The position numbers were made by a program, and so were the translations under genes. The notes beneath the pieces were generated by a model. That model was not told the DNA's origin. It saw nothing but the letters and a program-made list of their open reading frames with translations, and made no database searches. From NCBI GenBank assembly GCA_947479815.1, contig CANKAT010000019.1, forward strand, positions 1 through 44,553: a DNA stretch of 44,553 bases, written 5' to 3'. The stretch is from Sphingobacteriaceae bacterium (GTDB lineage: Bacteria > Bacteroidota > Bacteroidia > Sphingobacteriales > Sphingobacteriaceae). Below, one piece after another: positions 23,593 through 32,282 of the stretch; positions within the stretch are counted from its first letter, which is position 1, and each line of letters starts with the position of its first letter.

Positions 23593-24278
23593 TAACCTAT
23601 ATGCTTTAAAAATTCATTTCTTGTTTCAGGCAATAAAAATTTACCGCAATATTCAGCGGTAACGGTAGAGCTGTTCATATCTCTAACTCCCCTCGATGAC
23701 ACGCAATGATGATGTGCATCAATAATAACTGCAACATCCTCTGTTCCTAGAGCAAGTTTCATTTCATTGGCAATTTGAATGGTTAACCTTTCCTGCACCT
23801 GTGGTCTTTGCGAATAATACTGAACAATACGATTAAGCTTAGAAAGGCCGATCACCTTTCCCTGGCTAATATAAGCTACATGGGCCTTGCCGGTAATTGG
23901 CACAAAATGATGCTCACAATTGCTGTAAACTGATATATTACGTTCAACCAGCATTTGATTGTATTTATACAGATTTTCAAACAAGGTTGGCTTTGGTTTA
24001 AGCTTTGGATTCAAACCACTGAATATTTCCTTGACGTACATTTTTGCAACCCTTTTTGGAGTATCCTTTAAACTATCATCAGTCAGGTCAAGACCCAGGA
24101 TATCCATAATTTGAGTAAAATGTTTTGTAATTAGCTGGATCTTTATATCGTCATCCATTTCAAATGCATTACTCCTTAAAGGCGTATCAAAAGAAGTAGA
24201 TATATGCTCATCAGAGATCATGTCCAATAATTCATCCTCGGCACTGATCAGGTTTCGTAGCGTACTATTCGTATTCAT
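23592..24278 (-). CDS. folE: GTP cyclohydrolase I
   Basis: 228-residue GTP cyclohydrolase I, which converts GTP to 7,8-dihydroneopterin triphosphate, the first step of folate and pterin synthesis. Zinc ligands are visible: C121 and H124 in SNCEHHFVPITG, and C192 in HHCVSSRGVRD. Other hallmarks are DTPKRVAKMYVKEIFSGL, GLSKLNRIVQYYSQRPQVQE and TVTAEYCGKF. An N-terminal extension of about 45 acidic residues precedes the fold. Lead gene of a five-gene operon with SDR, flavin reductase, FAD protein and MarR rather than folate genes, which suggests a second, inducible folE making pterins for another purpose. Whether the genome has another folE cannot be seen here. Confidence 0.94.
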   Translation of the reverse strand: MNTNSTLRNLISAEDELLDMISDEHISTSFDTPLRSNAFEMDDDIKIQLITKHFTQIMDILGLDLTDDSLKDTPKRVAKMYVKEIFSGLNPKLKPKPTLFENLYKYNQMLVERNISVYSNCEHHFVPITGKAHVAYISQGKVIGLSKLNRIVQYYSQRPQVQERLTIQIANEMKLALGTEDVAVIIDAHHHCVSSRGVRDMNSSTVTAEYCGKFLLPETRNEFLKHIG

Positions 24279-24598
24279 TAGTATAGTTTCGTATTAATTT
24301 CACACAATTATAATGGTTATGTTTTAAAACTAACGAAGAATTTGGGTCGCACTTTTGTCATAATAAACTGAAGTACAATCCAGAGTAAATTAGATAGGAA
24401 ATAGACCTTATAAATCAATAATTAAAAAATTCTATTAGCAGAAATTTTAATGATTATTACCCTATAAAATTCAGAAAAACAAAACTAGACCTTAATTGTA
24501 CTTATATATCTTGTTATTATTGCTCACAAATTTTTAACTAAGATTTTTATTGGCAAAAACCAATCTGTTTAAAAATATTGGATATTTCAGCGAATTCA
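24279..24598 (-). promoter_or_regulatory. Upstream region of the folE operon
   Basis: 320-base AT-rich spacer between the TonB-type barrel gene and folE. It must contain the operon promoter. No exact TAnnTTTG box was found on the minus strand. Two copies of TTCGTATT (plus-strand reading) lie at 24268-24275 and 24288-24295, exactly 20 bases apart and flanking the folE start codon, so a repressor bound there could block expression. Operator function is speculative. The rest shows no gene or strong hairpin. Confidence 0.35.
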
Positions 24599-27361
24599 TC
24601 ACCCACCTGGGAAACCTCTATTATATCTATCATCATTATTGTGATTCTGTACCGGGCCTTTACCATTAACAAGTTTATTGATCCTCATATTTAAGGTAAG
24701 CATGAAGTATCTTGTAAGCCGGTTAGTTCTGATATCTGTAAATCCATTTTCAACAACCGATCTTAATATATTATTTGACTGATCTAACAGATCGAATCCT
24801 TGGAAACGAACAAAGGCCATTTTGTTTTTGAGGAATTGCTTTTCAATATATGCGTTTATGATCAAGGGGTTGGTGTTCAGATTACCTGAAAAACCTCGGT
24901 TAAATGTTTTTCCGGCATAAAAGCCAAGAATAAAAGTTTTTGATTTCTGAAATAAAAATCTTCCATCCAAGTTAAAACCATAAGTTTTTAAGAGCATGTC
25001 TGTATTCGTTGCCAGTGAATAATTAGTATTAGTATGACTATACGAGAGGTTTGGCGTCAATTCCATCCGATTACCCGGATTAATTTGTAGTCCGAGCCGC
25101 TGGGTGATATTTCTTCTTTGGGCAGTATTTCTGATATTATCAGCAAATGAAACATTATTGGTATATCGGGTATCACCATTCAATCGAAGAGTGTATTGTT
25201 TATCCTTAAATGATTTCTGCCAATTATAGGAAACAAAGTAGGTGTAATAACCATTCGCATTCACAAATCTGATTTCCTGCTTTTTACTGCCATAAACGTC
25301 AGGAATCAAGACAATATTCTGCACCACCTGGTTATTCAGCATATTGGCCTGCAAATTCAAGATAAATGAGGTTTTCTTGTCGGGGTTAGAGTTGTTCAAA
25401 TTGGCATTTAAATTATGCGAGAATGCACTATTCAGATTCGGATTACCCACTACAGGTCTTTGCGGATTTGAAATATCCCGTACTGGTTGTAATTGCGAGA
25501 ACTGAGGTTCATTTGCAAAACCATAATAGTAAAGATTTACAGATCTAGTTTGAGAATATTTATACTGATACCTTGCAATTGGGGCAAAGAAAAGATTTGT
25601 CCGGTTTATTCTGGTATTTAAACTTTCTGAGTTCCCAGAAAGACGTGTAGGGTTTGCTCTCACTCCTAGTGAAAATTCGTTGGTCTTAGTTTTATGGTTA
25701 TAGTTCAGCCCAAACTGCTGAGAAAGAAAATTATACTGAAATACATTACTCAAAGAATCGATATTCTGCAAAATTCCAGCAGGATTTGTAAAACTACTGA
25801 TCCGACTATTATCATAAGCATTATAGGTTACGTTGTAGATCATTTGAATCCTGCTTTTCTCACTTAAGGGTTCTGAAAAGCTGAACCTATTGCTTCCATT
25901 AAAAACTCGGTTTTCTATCGCATTTAAACGGTAATTCATTGAGTCACGCAAGGTATTTCCGGAAGGATCAAAATAAACGATTTGGTTATCATTTTCCTGA
26001 TCTGAATGATAACCGCCATTCCTTAAATTCATATTGACCGAATAATTTCTGCCTAGCTTTTGAAAATTATGATTGAAAAGAATATTGCTGCTAACATTTG
26101 GAACAACAGATTTATTCGTTGAAACAGAAGCCTGATCCTGCCTGATTACACCGGTTTGAGAAATAGAGCCTGAATTAGTGCTATTTGAATTTGAAAAACT
26201 TATGTAGGGAGAAACAATAAGCATATTAGATTTGTTTATTGTATACTCTATTCTGCTTCCAAAATTGTGGGTATTAGAATTAGTGGCGACATCGCTAAAT
26301 TCGGTACTTAAAATAAGACCTGAGGCATTGGCATTTTGCCTGAAAACATCACTTATTATACTTCGGTCACTATTCGTGAAATAATACGAACCACTGACTA
26401 GCAATTTCGGACTCCAGCGATTATTATAACTTAAACCGATGGAGCTAAGTTCCGTTATTCCTCCACCACCTGATGCTCCAAAATTAGCACCGCCACCACC
26501 GCCTCCTCTTCCACCAAAACCACCACCGCCAATCTGAGTGCCATTATTATTCAAATTGGCAGTTATACCTATATTTTTATCCCCTTTAAACTGACTGGCA
26601 AAGACCCCCATTTGATAACGATCCAAACTTCCAAGCCCAATGGTTGAATTCAGAATCAATCCAGTATTTCTACCCGGCTTAGTGGTGATATTGATGATGG
26701 TTTCCGGATCTCCATCTTTTACCTTTGTGAAGTTTGCCTGATCTCCATAATCATCAATCAGTTGGATTTTTTCAATAGCATTAGCAGGAATATTTTTGGT
26801 TAGAGTCTTTAGATCCCCTCCAAAAATTTCCTTTCCGTTTATTTTAATTCTTGTCACCGGTTTGCCGGCAGCCGTCACATTACCATCCTTATCTACTTCT
26901 GTACCATCCAGGCGCTTTATCGCATCCTCAACTACGGCATCATCTTTTAACTTAAGATCAGAGACACGGAACTCAACGGTATCCTGCTTCATTATCACGG
27001 CGGGTGTACCATTTACAACAACTTCTGCAAGCAAATTACTGCCTGCTTTCAGGATAATTTTAGGCAGTATGATGGTGTTTATACCTGGCTGATATACATA
27101 TTGGGTTAAAAGAGGAATATATCCTAGACTAGATACAGATATCCCAAACTGGCTAACTTTTATTCCTTTAAAAAAGAAGTTTCCATCCACATCAGAACGC
27201 GTAAAGAGAGTATCTTTAAGGGTGATAAGCCTTACGCTAGCGCTGAAAACAGGCGCTCCTGTCGTATCCTGTAAAACACCTTTTATTTCGCGATTAGTTT
27301 GGGCAAACACAGAATAATTGATGCAAACAATTAATAGAAGCAGTAATAATTTAAATTTCAT
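24599..27361 (-). CDS. TonB-type outer-membrane beta-barrel protein with CarboxypepD_reg-like domain
   Basis: 920-residue outer-membrane protein. Signal peptide 1-20 (FKLLLLLLIVCINYSVFA), a carboxypeptidase-regulatory-like Ig domain from about 25 to 110 (REIKGVLQDTTGAPVFSASV and VDGNFFFKGI), then a plug-like domain (LLAEVVVNGTPAVIMKQDTV, GDPETIINITTKPGRNTGL) and a large barrel rich in alternating aromatic strands. A Gly-rich stretch (about residues 275-300, GGGGFGGRGGGGGGANFG) is probably a surface loop. This is the outer-membrane barrel family 3 type; unlike SusC there is no SusD partner nearby. It could import a metal, peptide or similar ligand. It stands alone, downstream of a divergent promoter region shared with the CDP-alcohol gene. 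Confidence 0.88.
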   Translation of the reverse strand: MKFKLLLLLLIVCINYSVFAQTNREIKGVLQDTTGAPVFSASVRLITLKDTLFTRSDVDGNFFFKGIKVSQFGISVSSLGYIPLLTQYVYQPGINTIILPKIILKAGSNLLAEVVVNGTPAVIMKQDTVEFRVSDLKLKDDAVVEDAIKRLDGTEVDKDGNVTAAGKPVTRIKINGKEIFGGDLKTLTKNIPANAIEKIQLIDDYGDQANFTKVKDGDPETIINITTKPGRNTGLILNSTIGLGSLDRYQMGVFASQFKGDKNIGITANLNNNGTQIGGGGFGGRGGGGGGANFGASGGGGITELSSIGLSYNNRWSPKLLVSGSYYFTNSDRSIISDVFRQNANASGLILSTEFSDVATNSNTHNFGSRIEYTINKSNMLIVSPYISFSNSNSTNSGSISQTGVIRQDQASVSTNKSVVPNVSSNILFNHNFQKLGRNYSVNMNLRNGGYHSDQENDNQIVYFDPSGNTLRDSMNYRLNAIENRVFNGSNRFSFSEPLSEKSRIQMIYNVTYNAYDNSRISSFTNPAGILQNIDSLSNVFQYNFLSQQFGLNYNHKTKTNEFSLGVRANPTRLSGNSESLNTRINRTNLFFAPIARYQYKYSQTRSVNLYYYGFANEPQFSQLQPVRDISNPQRPVVGNPNLNSAFSHNLNANLNNSNPDKKTSFILNLQANMLNNQVVQNIVLIPDVYGSKKQEIRFVNANGYYTYFVSYNWQKSFKDKQYTLRLNGDTRYTNNVSFADNIRNTAQRRNITQRLGLQINPGNRMELTPNLSYSHTNTNYSLATNTDMLLKTYGFNLDGRFLFQKSKTFILGFYAGKTFNRGFSGNLNTNPLIINAYIEKQFLKNKMAFVRFQGFDLLDQSNNILRSVVENGFTDIRTNRLTRYFMLTLNMRINKLVNGKGPVQNHNNDDRYNRGFPGG

Positions 27362-27515
27362 GTAAAGAATTGCAGATTCTATTGAGTGCTGGTGTTAAAT
27401 AAGAGAAAAAACTACTCTTCTTAAATTTTTGCACTAAAATAGGCTGTTATTCCGACAAAAGGAGTCATATACCAAAGATGTTGCAATAGTTCATTATTAA
27501 ACGTTTAAACAATCA

Positions 27516-27523
27516 TACCTTTG
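27516..27523 (+). promoter_or_regulatory. Bacteroidota-type -7 promoter box before the CDP-alcohol gene
   Basis: TACCTTTG matches TAnnTTTG exactly and lies 43 bases before the ATG at 27567. The expected -33 element is weak. Confidence 0.45.
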
Positions 27524-27566
27524 TGCCCGCAGCTATATTGTTGCAAACTACTCGTTCAAGACAATC

Positions 27567-28337
27567 ATGTCAAAACTTAATGCCCAAGATAAATTCCTCG
27601 ATTTATCAGATTATGGGAGGCCAATGGGGAAATTATTCGCTAATCAGGTTAGCCATACTTTCATTACCCCTATTCATGTAACTATACTTTTTGGCATTAG
27701 TGGACTAATAGCGATCTATTGCATATTTAATGGTAATTATTGGAGTGCATCCTTTTTTATCATTTTAAAATCAATTATCGATGCTGCAGATGGCGAACTG
27801 GCAAGAATAAATAAAACACCTTCATACACAGGAAGATATCTAGACAGTGTTTTTGACATAATTTTGAATTTTTTAATCTTCATGACAATAGCTTATGTCA
27901 CAAAAAGTAGTTATTTATATGCCTTTATAGCATTTTTTGGAGTACAATTACAGGGAACACTCTATAATTATTATTACGTCATTTTAAGAAATAGTTCAGA
28001 GGGAGGTGATACAACCAGTAAGATCTTTGAACATGAATCACCAATTGCTTTACCCGGAGAGGGTCAGCGTTCAGTAGATATTTTATTCTCAATATATTAC
28101 CTGGTCTATGGATTTTTCGATAAAATAATCCATGTTTTAGATCCCGAGGCTTTTAAAGTTAAAAATTTCCCTTCCTGGTTTATGACCATGATTTCGATTT
28201 ATGGATTGGGTTTTCAATTGCTGATCATTGCATTTATGCTCCCCATGAATTTAATTCAATTCATCGTTCCATTCTTTATTCTTTACAGCTTTTTTATCAT
28301 TGTTCTGATTGGTGTCAGGAAAATTAAGATAATTTAA
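27567..28337 (+). CDS. CDP-alcohol phosphatidyltransferase family protein
   Basis: 256-residue inner-membrane enzyme of phospholipid or head-group transfer. The family motif D-x2-D-G-x2-A-R-x8-G-x3-D-x3-D is fully present, starting at Asp72 (DAADGELARINK and then TGRYLDSVFD). About six hydrophobic segments surround it, including two after a soluble loop at about residues 150-175. Members condense a CDP-linked lipid or alcohol with a second alcohol, for example in phosphatidylglycerol, phosphatidylserine or inositol phosphate synthesis. The acceptor cannot be read from the sequence. The start ATG follows the -7 box at 27516-27523. The M20 peptidase gene follows after 58 bases but is probably functionally unrelated. 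Confidence 0.9.
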   Translation: MSKLNAQDKFLDLSDYGRPMGKLFANQVSHTFITPIHVTILFGISGLIAIYCIFNGNYWSASFFIILKSIIDAADGELARINKTPSYTGRYLDSVFDIILNFLIFMTIAYVTKSSYLYAFIAFFGVQLQGTLYNYYYVILRNSSEGGDTTSKIFEHESPIALPGEGQRSVDILFSIYYLVYGFFDKIIHVLDPEAFKVKNFPSWFMTMISIYGLGFQLLIIAFMLPMNLIQFIVPFFILYSFFIIVLIGVRKIKII

Positions 28338-28395
28338 GCCAGAATTTGAATTCATATATTTATCACCGAAAATTTAGGAACTAAGCATCACATTC

Positions 28396-29688
28396 ATGAA
28401 AAAAATTATCCTATTTACTATTTTTTTATTAACAGCATCTTTTTTGCATGCTCAAAATGAAAAAAACATTAGTGCGCAATCATCCTACAAAAAGGAAATA
28501 GACAAATTAAGCAGTTCTGCCAAAATTCAGAAAGCGTTTGAAATTATACAGGAACTAGAGCCTACTTGCATGAAGGAGCTTATTGAACTTACTCAAATTC
28601 CTGCACCGCCCTTTCAGGAACAAAAAAGAGCTGAATATTTTAAAAAAATGCTCAAAGAAGCAGGCATAGATAGTATCTGGATTGATAAAGTGGGCAATGT
28701 ACTCGCCTTAAGAAAAGGAAATGGGAATGGAAAAACTGTCCTAATAGATGCACATTTGGATACTGTTTTTCCATTAGAAACTGACGTAACCGTTAAAATT
28801 AAAGGTGACACACTATTTGCTCCCGGAATAGGTGATGATACCCGGGCGCTAAGTATGATGCTAACCGTATTAAAGGCAATGAATAAAGCATCTATTCGTA
28901 CTGAATCTGATATTTTATTTGCAGCTACAGTGGGTGAAGAAGGCTTGGGTGACCTTAGAGGAATCAAAAATATTTTTAAAACTGGTACACTAAAAATAGA
29001 CTCACACATTGCCATTGATGGAGGCGATATCAATAGAATATCAATTAATGGCTTAGGATCCATACGCTATAAAATCACATTTAACGGTCCGGGAGGGCAT
29101 TCATGGGGTGCATTTGGTTTAGCCAACCCCCATCATGCAATGGGAAAAGCAATTGACTATTTTAGCACTGCAGCAAGCAATTATGTTAGTTCAGGGCCAA
29201 AAACAACTTTCAATGTGGGCCGTATTGGTGGTGGAACATCTGTAAACTCTATTCCTTTTGAAACATGGATTGAGGTAGACTTGCGCTCATTAAGCCCTGA
29301 AAAATTAATAGGCATTGAAAAAATACTACTAGATCAAACACGCAGAGCACTTAACGATTACAATGCAGGAGTAAAAACCGGGGTTAAGCTCAGTCTGAAT
29401 TTCGAAAAAATTGGCGAACGTCCTTCTGGAGTTCAGAGAGAAGATCTGCCATTGATACAAAGAGCTGTAGCAGTTATTGAATTCTTTAATGGAAAAGCAT
29501 TTGCTGGTACAGGGTCAACCAACTCGAATACTCCCATTTCTTTAGGCGTTCCAAGCATAACGATTGGACGTGGTGGAAAAGGTGCAAATGCACATTCACT
29601 TGATGAATGGTGGATTAATGAAAAAGGTGCAGAGGCCATAAAATTTGGATTGCTGATGTTAGTATCAGAGGCAGGATTAGCAAAATAA
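28396..29688 (+). CDS. Exported M20-family metallopeptidase
   Basis: 430-residue exported di-zinc peptidase or amidohydrolase of family M20 (tripeptidase / ArgE / DapE-like). Signal peptide 1-20 (KKIILFTIFLLTASFLHAQ). Zinc and catalytic residues in order: H120 and D122 (DAHLDTVFP), D147 (GIGDDTRA), E181-E182 (VGEEGLGDLRG), D218-G-G region, and the C-terminal His in GANAHSLDEWW. The dimerisation lid (about 240-350) contains GPGGHSWGAFG and NVGRIGGGTSVNSIP. It probably trims small peptides in the periplasm. Located 58 bases after the CDP-alcohol gene, with which it may share a transcript. Confidence 0.9.
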   Translation: MKKIILFTIFLLTASFLHAQNEKNISAQSSYKKEIDKLSSSAKIQKAFEIIQELEPTCMKELIELTQIPAPPFQEQKRAEYFKKMLKEAGIDSIWIDKVGNVLALRKGNGNGKTVLIDAHLDTVFPLETDVTVKIKGDTLFAPGIGDDTRALSMMLTVLKAMNKASIRTESDILFAATVGEEGLGDLRGIKNIFKTGTLKIDSHIAIDGGDINRISINGLGSIRYKITFNGPGGHSWGAFGLANPHHAMGKAIDYFSTAASNYVSSGPKTTFNVGRIGGGTSVNSIPFETWIEVDLRSLSPEKLIGIEKILLDQTRRALNDYNAGVKTGVKLSLNFEKIGERPSGVQREDLPLIQRAVAVIEFFNGKAFAGTGSTNSNTPISLGVPSITIGRGGKGANAHSLDEWWINEKGAEAIKFGLLMLVSEAGLAK

Positions 29689-29906
29689 TCTGAATTTATT
29701 CTTCCCATCAAAAAAATTCATCGATTTGATTAATGGAAGTGAATTTATGGGATTCCTCTAATTCTAATCACCGATAAATTAATTTTGAGAGGTTAAAATC
29801 TATTGAATAAAAATAAAAACACTATTTTTTGTAACAGATTAATGTACAATCTTTTTAAAATCGAATATTTTTTCCCAAATTGTTAAAAATTTAAAACAAA
29901 AAAATT

Positions 29907-30092
29907 ATGGCAGGTTTAGGTGGTCCCGAAATTATTTTAATTGTATTGGTGATATTATTGATGTTCGGCGGGAAGAAACTCCCAGAGCTTATGCGCGGTT
30001 TAGGCCGGGGCATGAAAGAATTCAAAGATGCTAAAGACGGAACTTCAGAAGAAACTGAAGTTAAAGAAACTCCGGTTATAAAAGAAAACTAA
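29907..30092 (+). CDS. tatA: Sec-independent protein translocase subunit TatA/E
   Basis: 61-residue TatA/E subunit of the twin-arginine translocase. One transmembrane helix ([20 protein letters not shown]) is followed by the FGxKKLPEL hinge, an amphipathic helix ([15 protein letters not shown]) and a charged tail. Length and layout match Bacteroidota TatA. The protein forms the Tat pore with TatC, which is not in this window. The many Tat-like leaders in neighbouring genes make the context meaningful, although tatA is not in an operon with them. Followed two bases after the stop by a strong terminator. Confidence 0.95.
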   Translation: MAGLGGPEIILIVLVILLMFGGKKLPELMRGLGRGMKEFKDAKDGTSEETEVKETPVIKEN

Positions 30093-30094
30093 TA

Positions 30095-30121
30095 AAAAAG
30101 GGTCCTTTTGGACCCTTTTTT
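30095..30121. terminator. Bidirectional rho-independent terminator (tatA / bcp)
   Basis: AAAAAGGGTCC and GGACCCTTTTT form an 11-bp stem with a 4-base TTTT loop. A T run on each strand allows termination of tatA from the left and of the convergent peroxiredoxin gene from the right. Confidence 0.93.
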
Positions 30122-30155
30122 ATGTTTCAAACGTTCGTTTACTAAAACTTCTGCT

Positions 30156-30677
30156 TTAATTCTTTCCTAATATCTGACCGGCATGATTCTTTGTATCAAT
30201 CTCGGTAATCACCCTATTAATATATCCATCCTTATTAATTAGAAAGGTAGTACGAGTTGTGCTGAAAGCCTTAACTCCATTTCTTTCTTTCTCTGTCCAG
30301 ACACCATAGTTTGTTACTATCGTTTTATCTACATCAGCCAATAAGGAAAAAGGCAAAGCATTCTTTTCTATAAAACCTCTGTGAGAAGCTTCATCATCTA
30401 TACTTACTCCAAGTATTTTATAACCTTCTTTTTTAAGCTCTTTAAAATTATCACGCAAGCTACATGCCTGAGCAGTACAACCAGAGGTATTATCTTTTGG
30501 ATAAAAATAGAGCACTAATTTTTTGCCTTTAAACTGACGAAGCGAAACGATTTTACCATCCTGATCTTTTGAAGTAAAATCAGGGGCTTTATCTCCTGCT
30601 TTTAATTTGGTCTGAGCCTGATTAACCATCGGAGAAATAAGAAGGAGAAGCAGTGCTATTTTAATGATTACTTTCAT
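30156..30677 (-). CDS. bcp: Exported Bcp-type peroxiredoxin
   Basis: 173-residue thiol peroxidase of the BCP/PrxQ group, reducing peroxides and regenerated by thioredoxin-like partners. An N-terminal signal peptide (IIKIALLLLLISPMVNQAQ) makes this a periplasmic version of a usually cytoplasmic enzyme. Peroxidatic Cys67 lies in DNTSGCTAQACSLRD and resolving Cys72 five residues later, the PrxQ arrangement. LVLYFYPKDNTSGC and the C-terminal FLINKDGYINRVI are typical. Convergent with tatA, sharing its terminator. A role in protecting exported enzymes from peroxide is plausible but not shown. Confidence 0.92.
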   Translation of the reverse strand: MKVIIKIALLLLLISPMVNQAQTKLKAGDKAPDFTSKDQDGKIVSLRQFKGKKLVLYFYPKDNTSGCTAQACSLRDNFKELKKEGYKILGVSIDDEASHRGFIEKNALPFSLLADVDKTIVTNYGVWTEKERNGVKAFSTTRTTFLINKDGYINRVITEIDTKNHAGQILGKN

Positions 30678-30775
30678 AATGTTTAGGTTTTTTCTTAAAG
30701 TGCAATTTTCAATTTAAAAAATTAATGTGAGAATAGAATTAAAAAATTAGCTGTTCTTTTATTTAATGCTACTGA

Positions 30776-32040
30776 TTAAAACATATAAACTGCAATATCA
30801 CCAGCCCCCACATCAAGTGTAGTGTCATAAACTCGTGCGGGCACAATGGAGCCATCTTTCAATATCCTTTTCAAATTGTCATCACCTAATAGAGTCAATT
30901 GCATACTGTGTTTATAATCCATATTAACAATAACAAGAAATTTTTTATCGCCATTTTCAAGGATGGATACGATGGCGGGCTTTCCAGCCGTATCCAGAAC
31001 TTTCAAAGATGCCGGAAGCGTAGATAAACGGTTGGTCCCAATTGGAGTTTCCTTTCCTGCATATTTGATTGATATCAGTTTAGCCCCAAAAATACTCCTG
31101 CCAGATTTTTTATTTCCTGGTTTAATAGCTTAATATCATCATAAACAGCTGATCTTTTACCCGTTAAAGAGATTGGTGCTCCCCGAAAATCTTCTGTTGA
31201 AGATACGGGTGTCCAGTAGGTAAAATATTGCAAACCCTGAGCTCCATAGGCAAGATTGGTATACATCTGTACGCGCATAGTAGCTAAGGTTGGAACTTCA
31301 TGAAAATCATCAAATAAAACAGATTGCGCAAAACCCCAGAAAGGTTTATTAACCTTCTTGGCTTCATCAGCAAAAATTTCAAGATTCTGATGCCATTTCG
31401 AGTAAACTCCATCTGCAGTAGTAAGCGGATAAGAATCATAGGAAAGGAAATGCAAGGGTACTTCTTTGGCAAATTTATTCACGTACTCTCGGTAATCGCT
31501 GGTACCCAATTGGGTTGCTGTGGCATAATTAGGGAACAAGTTTACATAGCAAAAATGCTTAGCATCTATTGCATTCACACGTTTTGCCCAGTTCCCAAGA
31601 TCAGTGAACGCATCAAGAGCTGGCTCATCTCTCAAAAAATAACCGGCCAATGCAGGATGGTTCATGAAGCGTTTTACCGTTTTTTCGGTCTCAGTTTTCA
31701 ATTCGGGACATCCAATCACAATCTTCATCCCTGCCTTTTGAGCCGCATCTAATGATTTTTGAACCGCTTCCAAGTTTCCAAGAAATGAAAAGCTATAATC
31801 AAAACCGGCCTCTTTCATCTCCATATAGCGCGCCGATGTGGCTTCTTCTGGTGGTATACTGTACCAACCCAGAATTGGAATATGGCCTTTAGATTCTAAT
31901 TTATCTTGCGCAAAAGCAGATTGAAGTATCAATACTGGCAGAATTAAAGGCAAACAGATGAGCCGGATTGAAATCCATAAAATAGTTGTTTTATTCCTTT
32001 GGCGACTTTTCTGTAGTTGAATATCGGTTGACATGAGCAT
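30776..32040 (-). pseudogene. Exported glycosidase-like protein, frameshifted near its 3' end
   Basis: A TIM-barrel-type secreted protein: N-terminal leader or anchor (about residues 18-45), GWYSIPPEEATSARYMEMKE, AGFDYSFSFLGNLEAVQKSL, GYFLRDEPALDAF and GLQYFTYWTPVSST, as in beta-galactosidase/GH42-like putative glycosidases. The frame stops at 31075-31077 (GVFLGLN). The next minus-strand frame is open from 31087 and reads GAKLISIKYAGKETPIG into a 76-residue tail encoded to 30776. A single missing base in the run TTTTTGGGG (31092-31084) explains the break; adding one G or T gives an intact protein of about 421 residues with a beta-rich C-terminal domain (from NGDKKFLVIVNMDYKH to the end). Pseudogene, sequencing error, or slippage-prone tract. 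Glycosidase role inferred only from fold features. Confidence 0.75.
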
Positions 32041-32157
32041 ATTTTATTTAAAGTTCAGAAAAGAGTTTATTTTGTTCAAGCTACAAATTAAGGTTTAATA
32101 AAGTCTTGAATCTACTGAAAAAAATCCCGAAGTTCGTGATAGTACTAATACCTGAGC

Positions 32158-32255
32158 ATTCGTAATTCGTAATTAATCATTCGTAATTCGTAATTAATCA
32201 TTCGTAATTCGTAATCAATAATTCGTAATCAATAATTCGTAATTCGTAATTAAAT
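32158..32255. repeat. Heptanucleotide repeat array (ATTCGTA type)
   Basis: Fourteen consecutive 7-bp units with no break: ATTCGTA in most, with ATTAATC or ATCAATA at regular places. The first nine units form a 21-bp higher-order period (two ATTCGTA then one variant). It lies in the divergent spacer between the frameshifted glycosidase-like gene and the isomerase-like gene, and ends 27 bases before the latter's ATG. Confidence 0.93.
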
Positions 32256-32282
32256 TTATATCTCCTAAAATCCAAAAAAGCT

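Noticed and set aside
24599-27361. SusC-type receptor of a polysaccharide utilisation locus
   Set aside because: No SusD-like gene or SusC-specific plug features; better described as an outer-membrane barrel family 3 protein.
32158-32255. ATTCGTA array as a CRISPR
   Set aside because: Units are 7 bp and contiguous with no unique spacers, and no cas genes are present.
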